From NCBI GenBank assembly GCA_021297895.1, contig JAJTHN010000017.1:38596-102595 (forward strand): a stretch of 64,000 nucleotides of DNA, in the 5' to 3' direction. Both the position numbers and the translations under genes were made by a program. The notes below the pieces were generated by a model. That model was not told the DNA's origin. It worked only from the letters and a program-made list of their open reading frames with translations, and made no database searches. Shown in pieces: positions 42,975 through 52,412 of this stretch (position 1 is the first letter of the stretch; each line of letters begins with the position of its first letter). Source of the stretch: Phycisphaeraceae bacterium. GTDB taxonomy: Bacteria > Planctomycetota > Phycisphaerae > Phycisphaerales > UBA1924.

Positions 42975-45061
42975 GCGCGGGCCGGGAGCCGGTCAAAGGC
43001 CACGGCGGCGGGAACACATCCGCGCCGATCATCGGCATCGACCTTGGAACAACCTTCAGCGTCGTCGCCATCGCCGGCTGGCCGCACGCGAGCGACCCCG
43101 CACGCGTGCTCAGCGGGGCCGATGGGCGCGAGCTCATCCCCAGCGTCGTGCGACTCAGCGCCGCCGATGCCTCGGCCCCGGTCATCGTCGGCGCGGAGGC
43201 CAAAGCCGCCGCCGCGGAGCACGTCGGAACGACCATTTCCAGCGCCAAACGCCTCATGGGCCGCTCGCTGGCGGAGGTTCTCGCCGCCGAAGGCATCGGG
43301 ACCGGGGCGGAGGGCGGCGAGGACGCGACAAAGGGGCTTGAGAAAGCGACAGGCCGCGCCGATGCCGCGTCGATGGGCGATGCGGCGGCGACGGCGGCCA
43401 TCGGCGTGCGCCCCGTCGCCGGTGAGCGCGGCGATGCGCGGCTGCGCATCACGGAAGATCGCGCCGGCGTGCGCACGCACCGCGATGTCTCGCCGCAGGA
43501 GGTCGCCGCCCACATCCTGATGCACCTCCGCCGCACCGCCGAGGCCGCGCTGGGTGTGCCGGTGCACAAGGCCGTGATCACGGTGCCCGCGTACTTCGAT
43601 GATGCGCAGCGTCAGGCCACGCGCGAGGCCGGTCGGCTCGCCGGGCTCGATGTTGTGCGCCTCGTGGCCGAGCCCACCGCCGCGGCACTGGCGTACGGCC
43701 TGGGCCTGATGCCCGGCGACGCCGATCGCGTCGTCGCTGTCTACGACCTGGGCGGCGGTACCTTCGATGTGTCGATCCTCCGCATCACGCCCGCGGCGGT
43801 TGATGAAGGGACAAACAGCGCCGTCTCGACCTTCGCGGTGCTGGCCACCTCGGGAGACACGCATCTGGGAGGGGATGACTTCGATGCCCTTCTGGCCACG
43901 CGGCTCGGCCAGGCGGCGCACCGCGCCGGCGGCCCGCCGATCGCCGCCCAGAGCCCGTCGATGCGACGCCGCCTGCTGGCCGAGGCCGAGCGCCTCAAGA
44001 TCGCGCTGAGCGACGAGCAGACGGCCACGGCCAGGATCGTGCTGGACGACGGCGCGGTCGTGACCGAGACCATCGGCCGCGCGGAGCTGGAAACTCTCAT
44101 CCGTCCGCTGGTGGAGCGCACGCTGGAATCGTGCGCCAGGGCGATGCGAGATGCATCGCGCGACATGGGCGAGGGCGAACTGTCCGCGGTGGTGATGGTC
44201 GGCGGGAGCACGCGCGTGCCGCTGGTGCGGAAGATGGTCGCCGACTTCTTCTCGCTCACGCCGTACACCGCGCTGGACCCCGATCGCGTCGTGGCGATGG
44301 GCGCCGCGGTTCAGGCGAGCGTGCTCTCCGGTGCCAGACGCAGCGCTCTGCTGCTGGATGTGATCCCTCTGAGCCTGGGCGTGGAGACCCAGGGCGGCGG
44401 ATTCGCCAGGCTCATCACGCGGAACGCACGCGTGCCGGCGCGCGCGGCGGAGATGTTCAGCACGAGCGTCGACGGGCAGACGTCGATCCGCCTGCACGTT
44501 CTCCAGGGCGAGAGAGAGATGGCGGCCGACTGCCGCAGCCTCGCGACGATGAACATCCGCGTCCCGCCGATGCCCGCCGGCGTGCCGCAGCTCCGCGTGC
44601 AGTTCGATGTGGACGCCAGCGGAATTCTCAACATCAGCGCCGTCGAGCAGCGGAGCGGCGCCCGGGCGGCGCTGCAGGTGCTCCCGAACCAGGGGCTCAG
44701 CGCCGAGGAGGTCCGGCGCATCGAGCGCGAGAGTTTCGCCAACGCCAAGGAGGACTTCCGTCGGCACCGCATCGCGGACCTCCTGGTCAACGCGAGGCTG
44801 GACCTGCACTGGATCGAGAAGCCCTACGCCGCCCACGCCTCGACGCTGACCGCCGAGCAGCGCACGCGGCTCGACGCGGCGATGGCGGCCGTGCGCGGGT
44901 TCATCCGGGCGGCCGGCGCCGATCACACGGCCGTCGACGCCGACGCGTTCAACGCCGCCAAGGCGGAACTGGACCGCGCCAGCGTTCCGCTGCACGAAGC
45001 GGCGATCAGCGCGAGCCTCCGCGGCATGCAGAGCGGTGCCCAGGCCCCGCCGCGCGGCTGA
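42971..45061 (+). CDS. Hsp70-family chaperone (DnaK/HscA-like)
   Basis: A 696-aa Hsp70. The ATPase domain has IGIDLGTTFSVVAIAG near residue 21, VPAYFDDAQRQATREAG, VAVYDLGGGTFDVSIL and VVMVGGSTRVPLVRKM. The substrate domain has IPLSLGVETQGGG and the strand FDVDASGILNISAVEQ. Compared with DnaK it has an Ala/Gly insertion after RLMGRSLAEVLAAEG and a shortened lid, so it is likely a paralogue rather than the main DnaK. The start overlaps the fabF stop by 4 nt. The J-domain partner may be the one at 34352. The coupling to fabF is unusual. Confidence 0.92.
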   Translation: MSAGREPVKGHGGGNTSAPIIGIDLGTTFSVVAIAGWPHASDPARVLSGADGRELIPSVVRLSAADASAPVIVGAEAKAAAAEHVGTTISSAKRLMGRSLAEVLAAEGIGTGAEGGEDATKGLEKATGRADAASMGDAAATAAIGVRPVAGERGDARLRITEDRAGVRTHRDVSPQEVAAHILMHLRRTAEAALGVPVHKAVITVPAYFDDAQRQATREAGRLAGLDVVRLVAEPTAAALAYGLGLMPGDADRVVAVYDLGGGTFDVSILRITPAAVDEGTNSAVSTFAVLATSGDTHLGGDDFDALLATRLGQAAHRAGGPPIAAQSPSMRRRLLAEAERLKIALSDEQTATARIVLDDGAVVTETIGRAELETLIRPLVERTLESCARAMRDASRDMGEGELSAVVMVGGSTRVPLVRKMVADFFSLTPYTALDPDRVVAMGAAVQASVLSGARRSALLLDVIPLSLGVETQGGGFARLITRNARVPARAAEMFSTSVDGQTSIRLHVLQGEREMAADCRSLATMNIRVPPMPAGVPQLRVQFDVDASGILNISAVEQRSGARAALQVLPNQGLSAEEVRRIERESFANAKEDFRRHRIADLLVNARLDLHWIEKPYAAHASTLTAEQRTRLDAAMAAVRGFIRAAGADHTAVDADAFNAAKAELDRASVPLHEAAISASLRGMQSGAQAPPRG

Positions 45062-45076
45062 GCCGCGGCGAAGGTG

Positions 45077-46015
45077 TCAGCCGTTGCTGGTGTGATCCCA
45101 TCCGAGCCCCGTCGCGTCGATCGTGTCGCCGCCGGAGGTGAGGATCACGCAGCCTTGACCCGCGCAGACACGGCCGATGCGCGTCAGCGGAACGGGCGCA
45201 TCGCCGCCGAGAGCGATCGAATCGGGCAGGTCGGCCCCCGGGCGCACGGTCATGAGCAGTTCGTAGTCCTCACCATCGCCCGCCGCGGCGATGGGGCTGC
45301 GTGAAGGGTCGCGCAGCGGAAAGCGTGCCGCGTCGAGCTCGATGCGAACGCCGCTGGCGCGGGCCACGCGCCCGGCGTCGCGGCCCAGACCATCGGACAG
45401 ATCGATCATCGCCCCGAGCGCATCGCCCAGACGATCCGCGAGCCACCCCGCCTGCGCGATGCGCGGCTCAAAGCGCAGGTGATGACCGCCGGAGAACGAT
45501 GCGCCGACGCTCCCGGTGATGTACACGTCGTCGCCGATGCGTGCGGCGCTGCGAAGAACGGGGCCCCGGGTCGGATGGGTGTGCCCGGCGACGGTCACGG
45601 TGAGCACGGTCGGCCCCGGCGTATCGCCGACACGCGGCATGAGCGCGATGTCGCCCCCGACCAGCGGGCAGCCCCAGTGGCGGGCCCAGTGGCTCATGCG
45701 TTCGAAGAGTTCATCGGCTTGCTGCTGCGTCATGTCGTCGGACAGCGCGCCGGTGGCCAGCGCCCACGTCGGCGTGCCGGCCATCGCGGCGATGTCCGAC
45801 ACGCTGCGCGCCACGGCCTTGCGGGCGATCAGGTCGATGTCGGTGCCCGGCTCGTAGTGGCGGCCTTCGACAAGGTGGTCAACGGTGATCAGCATCGAGC
45901 CGCTGCTGCCGCGGAGCACGGCGCAGTCGTCGCCGGGGCCGACGATGACCGGGCCGTGCCCGTGAAGGTCGGCACTCCGGCGTGCGATATGCTCCAGCAG
46001 TCGGGACTCGTTCAT
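45077..46015 (-). CDS. thiL: Thiamine-monophosphate kinase
   Basis: A 312-aa kinase that makes thiamine diphosphate from the monophosphate. PurM-like fold with GPGDDCAVL near residue 27, TVDHLVEGRHY, the VSDIAAMAGTP segment and the metal-binding MIDLSDGLGRDAG. The ATG at 46015 has AAGGCGAG before it. No other thi gene is near. It is convergent with the Hsp70 gene. Confidence 0.94.
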   Translation of the reverse strand: MNESRLLEHIARRSADLHGHGPVIVGPGDDCAVLRGSSGSMLITVDHLVEGRHYEPGTDIDLIARKAVARSVSDIAAMAGTPTWALATGALSDDMTQQQADELFERMSHWARHWGCPLVGGDIALMPRVGDTPGPTVLTVTVAGHTHPTRGPVLRSAARIGDDVYITGSVGASFSGGHHLRFEPRIAQAGWLADRLGDALGAMIDLSDGLGRDAGRVARASGVRIELDAARFPLRDPSRSPIAAAGDGEDYELLMTVRPGADLPDSIALGGDAPVPLTRIGRVCAGQGCVILTSGGDTIDATGLGWDHTSNG

Positions 46016-46122
46016 CGCTCGCCTTGCGGGTTCGTGAATCGGGCACCGGCACCATCGCGGCGCGGATGAGTTGCCCGGCAAACATGCCGAGCGTCCGCCC
46101 CTAAGCGTATTGCGAGGTTCAC

Positions 46123-46560
46123 GTGGCGTACGAACTGGAAGTGCAGGGCGTGTTTTCTGCGGCTCATGCGATCGTCATCGCCGGCCAGCGCGAGACGCTG
46201 CACGGACACGATTGGCACGTGACGGTGACCATCGCGGGAGATCGTCTGGATGGGGACGGCCTGTTGGTGGACTTTCATGCGGTGAAGAAGGATCTGGATG
46301 AGGTGATTGCCGGATGGCACAATCGGAACCTGAATGAGACCAGGCCGTTTGACAGGGTAAACCCTACAGCCGAGAACGTGGCGGGATTTCTTTTGGAAGA
46401 GTTATCAAGACGTGTCCGAAGTCGGTTCCCGGAACATCCGAAGAAGGGAACGCGGCGTATGAGTACTTCCCGATCTTCGCGCGCGCCGGTGCGTGTGGCG
46501 AAAGTTCGGGTGACCGAGGCGATCGGTTGCGCGGCGGTCGCGATCGCGGATGAGACGTGA
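46123..46560 (+). CDS. queD: QueD/6-pyruvoyl-tetrahydropterin synthase-like protein
   Basis: A 145-aa T-fold protein. The zinc histidines are in FSAAHAI and LHGHDWHV, and the PTAENVAGFLLEEL helix is typical of the family. The Cys expected a few residues before HGH is absent (sequence QRETLHGH), so it may carry out a variant reaction rather than classic QueD chemistry for queuosine. The C-terminus is longer and basic in the middle. Starts with GTG after GAGG. It precedes the polyphosphate kinase gene by 58 nt on the same strand. Confidence 0.8.
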   Translation: MAYELEVQGVFSAAHAIVIAGQRETLHGHDWHVTVTIAGDRLDGDGLLVDFHAVKKDLDEVIAGWHNRNLNETRPFDRVNPTAENVAGFLLEELSRRVRSRFPEHPKKGTRRMSTSRSSRAPVRVAKVRVTEAIGCAAVAIADET

Positions 46561-46618
46561 TCGGAGCTTGGCGCGACGAGATTCGGGCCGGCGTTGAACA
46601 GGAAGTCGAAGGATTCAC

Positions 46619-48931
46619 GTGAGTTACGCGGAAGATCTGTTGGAAGCACGACGAGCCACCCAGAGTGTGATGCGAGGCGAGCAGGGCGCAACGACCCGCG
46701 GCGTGCAGGGCGTTCCTACGCCGCCGCCGGAGCCGTCGCAGGCGCAGTCGTCGATCGAGGCGCTCACGCAACTGGTGTTGCGGCCGGATGTTTCCGAGGC
46801 GGCGCAGACCTTCAATCGCGATCTGTCGTGGCTGGAGTTCAACGCGCGCGTGCTGCGGCAGGCGTTCGATGAGCGGCTGCCCCTTCTTGAGCGCGTGCGG
46901 TTTCTGGCGATTTTCACGAGCAATCTCGACGAGTTCGTGATGAAGCGCGTCGGGTTCCTTCAGCGCTGCATCGAGGAGGGTCGCAGCCCCGACGGGCCGG
47001 AGGCGCCGTCGCCGATGCAGATGCTCGAGACGGTTCGGCGGAGCTTTGAGCACCTGGAGGAGCAGCAGGCGGCGGTGTGGGACCGGTCGATCCGCCCGGC
47101 GCTCAAGTCCGCGGGGATCGAGTGTCTGCACTGGGATGAGCTCACGCCCCGAGAGCGCGAGTTGCTCCGCGAGCACTATCGCACGAGCGTGCTGCCCGTG
47201 CTGACGCCGCTCGCGGTGGACCCGGGGCACCGGTTCCCGTTCATCTCGAACCTGTCGAACAACCTCGGCGTGCTGATGAGCGAGCCGGGCGAGGCCGAGC
47301 CGCTGTTTGCGCGTGTGAAGGTTCCCGCGGGGCAGGGCCTGCCGCACTGGGTGCGTGTGCCGACCGAGGGTGGTGTGGCATCGGGGAAGAAGGACGCGGG
47401 GATCGGGCGGTTCATCGCGCTGCACGAGTTGATCACGCACAATCTGGATGATCTGTTCCCCGGGATGAAGATTCTGGAGGTCATGCCGTTCCGGGTGACA
47501 CGCGCGGCCGACGGCGATTCGCCCAGCGACAGTCTCGAGGAAGAGGACGCGGACAATCTGCTGGAGTTCGTCGAGGCGCAGCTCAAGCGTCGGCGATTCG
47601 CGAAGGTTGTGCGGCTGGAGGTGCCGCGGGCGGCGAGCACCAAGCTGGTGCGCAGCGTGGTGGAGATGTTCAAGATCCGCGCGGAGGATGTGGACTGGAG
47701 CCAGGGGCTGCTGGACTTCCGTTCGTTGTTCGAGATCGCGGACCTGCCCCGCCCCGACCTTCGCCAGACGCCGTGGGCACCGGTGGTGCCTGCTCGGTTG
47801 CGCGAGGCGACGAGCGTGTTCAGCGCGATCCGGCGTGGCGATCTGCTGGTGCACCATCCGTACGAGAGCTTCAAGGACTCGGCGGAGCGGTTCATCGCCG
47901 AGGCCGCGGCGGACCCGGCGGTGCTGGCGATCAAGCAGACGATTTACCGCACCAGCCGCGACTCGCCGTTCGTTCAGCATCTCATCCGCGCGGCCGAGAG
48001 CGGCAAGCAGGTCGCGTGCCTGGTGGAAGTTCGCGCGCGGTTCGACGAAGGGCGCAACGTGCGTCTGGCCCGCGCGCTCGAGAAGGCCGGCGTTCACGTG
48101 GCCTACGGCGTGATCGGGTACAAGACGCACTGCAAGGCCTCGCTGGTCGTTCGTCGCGAGGAGGGGCAGTTGCGGTGCTACGCGCACCTTGGCACGGGCA
48201 ACTACAACCCGTCGACCGCGATGCTGTACACGGACCTGGGCCTGTTCACGTGCGACCCGGACATCACGCGCGATGTGGTGGACCTGTTCAACCTGCTGAC
48301 CGGGCGCAGCGGCAAGCACACGTACCGCAGGCTGCTGGTGGCGCCGCGGAGCATGAAGAAGGGCTTTCTGGAGCGGATCGCCCGCGAGGCGGACATCGCC
48401 CGGGCCTTCGCCGCGGGGACCAGTCCGGTGAACGGTCGGATCGTCGCGAAGATGAACGCGCTGGAGGATCCTGACATTACGCGTGCGCTGTACGAGGCCA
48501 GCCGCGCGGGCGCGAGCATCGACCTGTTCATCCGCGGCTTCTGCTGCCTGCGACCGGGCGTGCCCGGGCTGAGTCAGAACATCCGCGTGACGAGCGTTGT
48601 CGGGCGGTTCCTTGAGCACTCGCGCGTGTTCCACTTCGGCGCCGGTCAGGCCGATCCGCTCGACGGCGAGTGGTTCATCGGTAGCGCCGACTGGATGTAC
48701 CGGAACCTGGAGCAGCGCGTTGAGGCGGTGTGCCCCGTGAGCGATCGTGCCGCGAGGCTGAAGCTCCAGCACATGATCGACGTGATGAGCACCGATGCGC
48801 GGTGCGCGTGGTCGCTGCGGAGCGACGGCCGCTACGTCCTGCGATCTCCCGGTCCGGACGCGATGCCGGGTTCGGCGGAGGATGTGGGCACGTTCGAGGC
48901 GCTGATGCGCGACGCGAGTTCCGGGGCCTGA
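46619..48931 (+). CDS. ppk1: Polyphosphate kinase 1
   Basis: A 770-aa enzyme making polyphosphate from ATP. The N-terminal domain has FNRDLSWLEFNARVL near residue 61; the C-terminal phospholipase-D-like domains have the autophosphorylated His in YKTHCKASLVV and the second catalytic His in FLEHSRVFHFG, plus HLGTGNYNPSTA. GTG start with AAGGA about 7 nt upstream. The N-terminus is extended by about 55 low-complexity residues. No exopolyphosphatase is adjacent. Confidence 0.95.
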   Translation: MSYAEDLLEARRATQSVMRGEQGATTRGVQGVPTPPPEPSQAQSSIEALTQLVLRPDVSEAAQTFNRDLSWLEFNARVLRQAFDERLPLLERVRFLAIFTSNLDEFVMKRVGFLQRCIEEGRSPDGPEAPSPMQMLETVRRSFEHLEEQQAAVWDRSIRPALKSAGIECLHWDELTPRERELLREHYRTSVLPVLTPLAVDPGHRFPFISNLSNNLGVLMSEPGEAEPLFARVKVPAGQGLPHWVRVPTEGGVASGKKDAGIGRFIALHELITHNLDDLFPGMKILEVMPFRVTRAADGDSPSDSLEEEDADNLLEFVEAQLKRRRFAKVVRLEVPRAASTKLVRSVVEMFKIRAEDVDWSQGLLDFRSLFEIADLPRPDLRQTPWAPVVPARLREATSVFSAIRRGDLLVHHPYESFKDSAERFIAEAAADPAVLAIKQTIYRTSRDSPFVQHLIRAAESGKQVACLVEVRARFDEGRNVRLARALEKAGVHVAYGVIGYKTHCKASLVVRREEGQLRCYAHLGTGNYNPSTAMLYTDLGLFTCDPDITRDVVDLFNLLTGRSGKHTYRRLLVAPRSMKKGFLERIAREADIARAFAAGTSPVNGRIVAKMNALEDPDITRALYEASRAGASIDLFIRGFCCLRPGVPGLSQNIRVTSVVGRFLEHSRVFHFGAGQADPLDGEWFIGSADWMYRNLEQRVEAVCPVSDRAARLKLQHMIDVMSTDARCAWSLRSDGRYVLRSPGPDAMPGSAEDVGTFEALMRDASSGA

Positions 48932-49103
48932 AGGCCGTTTCCCGCGAGCCGTCGCGGCGGCTTTGCGCAATCATGATCCCACCTTCACGCGATGCAAATA
49001 GGTTTTGCGGGTGATGTTGCATTTACTCCTGCCGCCATGTACGGATGAGAGCCGCGCGCTCGGAGAGCGCCGCGTCCGTCGGGCGAACATCAGGAGATCG
49101 AGG

Positions 49104-51161
49104 ATGCGTTCCGCCCTTGCCCGAGTGTGCCCTGCGCTGCTGGTGGCCCTTGCCGCCGTCGCGATGCCGGTGTCCGTTGTCAATGCGAGCATCGGGGCCT
49201 TCCGCGTGCTGCCGTACCAGATGAGCCCGACGACCCAGGGCATGACCATCAACTGGTTCACGATCGACGCCACGCCCGGCACGATCTCGATCTCCGGACC
49301 CGGGTTGAGCCAGCCGCTCGTGGTGAACTCCACGCCCGCGCTGACGCCGGTGCTGGACTACCAGATCCCCGCGGAACTCAACGCGGCCGGCGCGTTCCCG
49401 TTCTCGACGACGGCGATTTTCGAGGCTCCGGGTGTGCCGGCCCGCAACTACAAGCATCAGGCCGTGCTGACGGGCCTGCAGCCCGACACGCTCTACACGT
49501 ACGTTGTGACGCAGGGCGCCTCGACGTACACCAACACATTCCGCACCGCCCCGCTGCCGACGAGCACGCGTGCGCTGCGGTTTGCGGTGCTCAGCGACAG
49601 CGAGACGCTGGTGTCCGGGCGGACGCGGTTCCGCGAGTGGGCCCGCACCACGCCGCAGGCGCCGGGCAGCACGGGCCGCCCGTTGGGGACCGGTCGCGGC
49701 CGGGATGCGTATCTCGTCACCGAGACGCTCGGCTACCAGGACAACATCCGTCAGATCGAGCTGCGCAACCCGGACATGATCATCATGCCGGGCGATCTGA
49801 TCGAAGGCACGGGCAACGAGCAGCAGCGCCGCTGGGACGAGTTCTGGCGGCACAACGCCGGGCAGTATGACGACCTGCTCTCGGCCCGCCCGCTGGTGGC
49901 GGCGATCGGGAACAACTGCATCTTCAACGGCATCGGCGCGGGCGAGCCGGGCAGCGGCGGACCGCTGACCAACCAGTTGATCAGTTACGCGCGTCAGCAG
50001 TGGTCGGCGTACTTCGACTGGCCGAGCAACGGCTCGCCGGCGTTCGAAGACCTGTACCACCGGACGGACTACGGCCGCGTGACGATCATCACGCTCTGCT
50101 CGGTCAAGGCGACCGAGGAGGCCAACAGCCGCGTCGCGCCGCCGACGGGGCAGTTCGTGAACGTGAACTTCCCCGCCAATCGCGACACGAACCGCGCGTG
50201 GTTCAGCACGCCGTACGCCCCGGGCGACATCCCGGACTTCAACGTCGGCACGACGCAGTGGGACTGGGCGGTGCAGCAGCTCGCCGCGGCTCGCGCGGCG
50301 GGGCAGATCATCTTCGTGCAGTGGCACCACACGCCGTTCAGCCGGGGCATTCACGGCACGAGCGTCACGAGCAACCAGTCGGGCGAGGCGATGCGAATCT
50401 ACGCGCCGCTGATGGAGCAGTACCGCGTCGCGGCGGTGTTCTGCGGTCACAGTGAGGTCGCCGAGATGAGCTACTTCGACACCGACGGTGACGGGCGCGG
50501 CGTCCACCTGTGGGATGTCGGCGCCGCCGGCGACGGCCTCCGCGGCGTGGAGGACGCGCCGGGCCTGACCGCCGCGGCCATCACCAACTGGCGGAACAAC
50601 CCGCTCAACACGCTGGGCCAAAGCTTCCGCGTCAACCCGTTCCACCGCTGGTCGGCCGATCAGTCCGAGCCGGAACTCTGGAGCGGCACGCGGCTGATCC
50701 GCGGCGGAAAGCACTACGGGTTCCTCGAGGTCAACCTCCGCACGCTGAGCAACGGCAGGAGTCTGCTCCAGTTCCAGAACTACCACAACTTCCCGCTCAA
50801 TGCCGGCGATGCCGACTTCACCGTGACCGGCTTCGAGCTCCGCCCCTACAACAACCGCGTCACGCTCATCGGCTCGCCCGATGATCTGCGGCCGATCTGC
50901 AACCCCGCCGACATCGCCAACACCGACGCGGTCGCCGGGCCCGATGGTGCCATCGACAACGGCGACTTCACGCTGTTCTTCCAGAGTTTCTTCGGTGATC
51001 CGACCGCGTCGGACGCGCTGGCGGCGGACATCGCAACGACCGACGGGACCACGTTCCACCCCAGCGAGGACGTCGCGGGCGCGGGCGGGCCGGACGGTGC
51101 GATCGATGGCGGCGACTTCAACGCCTTTGCTCGATGGTTCTTCGAGCGGGCGTGCGACTGA
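49104..51161 (+). CDS. Secreted metallophosphatase with GC-type dockerin-like repeats
   Basis: A 685-aa exported protein with a signal peptide (SALARVCPALLVALAAVAMP). A fibronectin-like N-terminal domain as in purple acid phosphatases (TPGTISISGPG, LTGLQPDTLYTYVV) is followed by a calcineurin-like domain: IIMPGDLIEGTGNEQ, AAIGNNCIFNG (GNN where GNH is usual), VQWHHTPFSR and CGHSEVAEM. The C-terminus carries two calcium-loop repeats (NTDAVAGPDGAIDNGDFTLF and AGGPDGAIDGGDFNAF). The ATG at 49104 follows AGGAGA. The repeats probably anchor it to the surface or a complex. Confidence 0.87.
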   Translation: MRSALARVCPALLVALAAVAMPVSVVNASIGAFRVLPYQMSPTTQGMTINWFTIDATPGTISISGPGLSQPLVVNSTPALTPVLDYQIPAELNAAGAFPFSTTAIFEAPGVPARNYKHQAVLTGLQPDTLYTYVVTQGASTYTNTFRTAPLPTSTRALRFAVLSDSETLVSGRTRFREWARTTPQAPGSTGRPLGTGRGRDAYLVTETLGYQDNIRQIELRNPDMIIMPGDLIEGTGNEQQRRWDEFWRHNAGQYDDLLSARPLVAAIGNNCIFNGIGAGEPGSGGPLTNQLISYARQQWSAYFDWPSNGSPAFEDLYHRTDYGRVTIITLCSVKATEEANSRVAPPTGQFVNVNFPANRDTNRAWFSTPYAPGDIPDFNVGTTQWDWAVQQLAAARAAGQIIFVQWHHTPFSRGIHGTSVTSNQSGEAMRIYAPLMEQYRVAAVFCGHSEVAEMSYFDTDGDGRGVHLWDVGAAGDGLRGVEDAPGLTAAAITNWRNNPLNTLGQSFRVNPFHRWSADQSEPELWSGTRLIRGGKHYGFLEVNLRTLSNGRSLLQFQNYHNFPLNAGDADFTVTGFELRPYNNRVTLIGSPDDLRPICNPADIANTDAVAGPDGAIDNGDFTLFFQSFFGDPTASDALAADIATTDGTTFHPSEDVAGAGGPDGAIDGGDFNAFARWFFERACD

Positions 51162-51216
51162 CACACCGCACGCGCCGAGGTGTCCGAGAACCCACTCCCG
51201 GCGCGTACCACACGCA

Positions 51217-51252
51217 GGCCCCGTGACCAATGGTCGCGGGGTCTGTTCATTT
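51217..51252 (+). terminator. Terminator after metallophosphatase
   Basis: A 12-bp stem with two G-U pairs (51217-51228 with 51232-51243, loop AAT) followed by TGTTCATTT on the plus strand, 56 nt after the stop. Confidence 0.65.
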
Positions 51253-51366
51253 CCGGCGGGCGATCACGCCGCGGGGTGATCCGGGCCGATACCGTCCGGT
51301 AGTCGCGGCGTGTGATCGGCGAGGTTCGCCGGTGCGCATCGCGGCGTGGGCCATGCGGAGCACGAC

Positions 51367-52386
51367 GTGCGAGCCATTCGAGCGACCGACAACGGGCTGA
51401 TCCTTGACACCGCCGCGGGCGCGCCGACGCTGAGCCCGGGCGAGGGATTGGTCCGGCCGATACTCGTGGGCGTGTCGCGAGCGGATATCGACATCGCCAA
51501 GGGGCGGTCGGGCTTTCGCGGGATCATCGGCCATGAGTTCGTCGGCGTGCTCGAGGAGCTTCTTCCGGCGCCGGATGCCGCGCTCGCCGCGGTCGAGCGT
51601 GCGACCAAGCTCCGCGGCAAGCGTGTCGTCGGGTCGATGACCATCGCCTGCGGCAAGTGCGACATGTGCAAGGCCGGGTTGCCGACGCACTGCCGACAGC
51701 GCGCGATGATGGGGATCATGGGACGCGACGGGTGCTTCGCGGAGCGGTTCGCGATCCCGCTGAGCAACCTGCACGCGGTGCCCGATGCGATCCCCGATGA
51801 GCAGGCGGTCTTCGCCGAGCCGCTGGCCGCGGCGGCCCACGCGCGGAGCATGTTCCGCGTCGAGGGCAAGCCGTTCATCACGGTGCTGGGCGATGGGCGG
51901 ATGGGCCTGCTGACGGTGCAGGTCATGGCCAGGCTCAACGCGAGCGTGCGGCTGCTCGGCCGGCACCCGGAGAAGTTCGGCCTGTGCGAGCGGTGGAGCA
52001 TCAAGCACCGCCACATTGATGAAGTGGGGCGTCGACAGGATCAGGATGTGGTCGTCGACTGCACCGGCACGCCCGAGGGGCTCGAGCTGGCGATGGCGCT
52101 GGTCCGGCCTCGCGGCAAGATCATCCTGCGCACTTCGTCGATGGCGCCCGCTTCGGGCGGACCCGCGCCCGCGACACCCTGGGGCCGCGCGGTGGATCTC
52201 TCGCCGATCGTGCACAACGAGGTGGACCTCATCGGAGCGCACGCGGGTTCGATCGCCGAAGCGCTGACGATCCTGACGCGAAAGGACGTGCTGGTCGAGC
52301 CGCTGATCACGCGGAAAGTTCGGCTGGAGAGCGCGATCGAAGCGATCACGATGCCCAACGCGATCAAGACGCTGATCGCGATGTGA
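51367..52386 (+). CDS. Zinc-type MDR dehydrogenase (alcohol dehydrogenase-like)
   Basis: A 339-aa medium-chain dehydrogenase. The catalytic domain has GIIGHEFVGVLEE with the zinc His and Glu, and the structural zinc Cys set ACGKCDMCKAGLPTHC. The Rossmann part has VLGDGRMGLL. It is similar to threonine or sugar-alcohol dehydrogenases; the substrate cannot be named. The GTG at 51367 has CGGAG 6 nt upstream; another GTG at 51346 would add 7 residues. It is convergent with the pseudopilin gene. Confidence 0.88.
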   Translation: MRAIRATDNGLILDTAAGAPTLSPGEGLVRPILVGVSRADIDIAKGRSGFRGIIGHEFVGVLEELLPAPDAALAAVERATKLRGKRVVGSMTIACGKCDMCKAGLPTHCRQRAMMGIMGRDGCFAERFAIPLSNLHAVPDAIPDEQAVFAEPLAAAAHARSMFRVEGKPFITVLGDGRMGLLTVQVMARLNASVRLLGRHPEKFGLCERWSIKHRHIDEVGRRQDQDVVVDCTGTPEGLELAMALVRPRGKIILRTSSMAPASGGPAPATPWGRAVDLSPIVHNEVDLIGAHAGSIAEALTILTRKDVLVEPLITRKVRLESAIEAITMPNAIKTLIAM

Positions 52387-52412
52387 GCGAGGCCGCCCGG
52401 TATCGGCGGAGC

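Noticed and set aside
46364..48970. Minus-strand 868-aa frame over polyphosphate kinase
   Set aside because: Antisense shadow of a gene with all catalytic motifs.
49023..51230. Minus-strand 735-aa frame over the phosphatase gene
   Set aside because: Shadow of a gene with signal peptide and phosphatase motifs.
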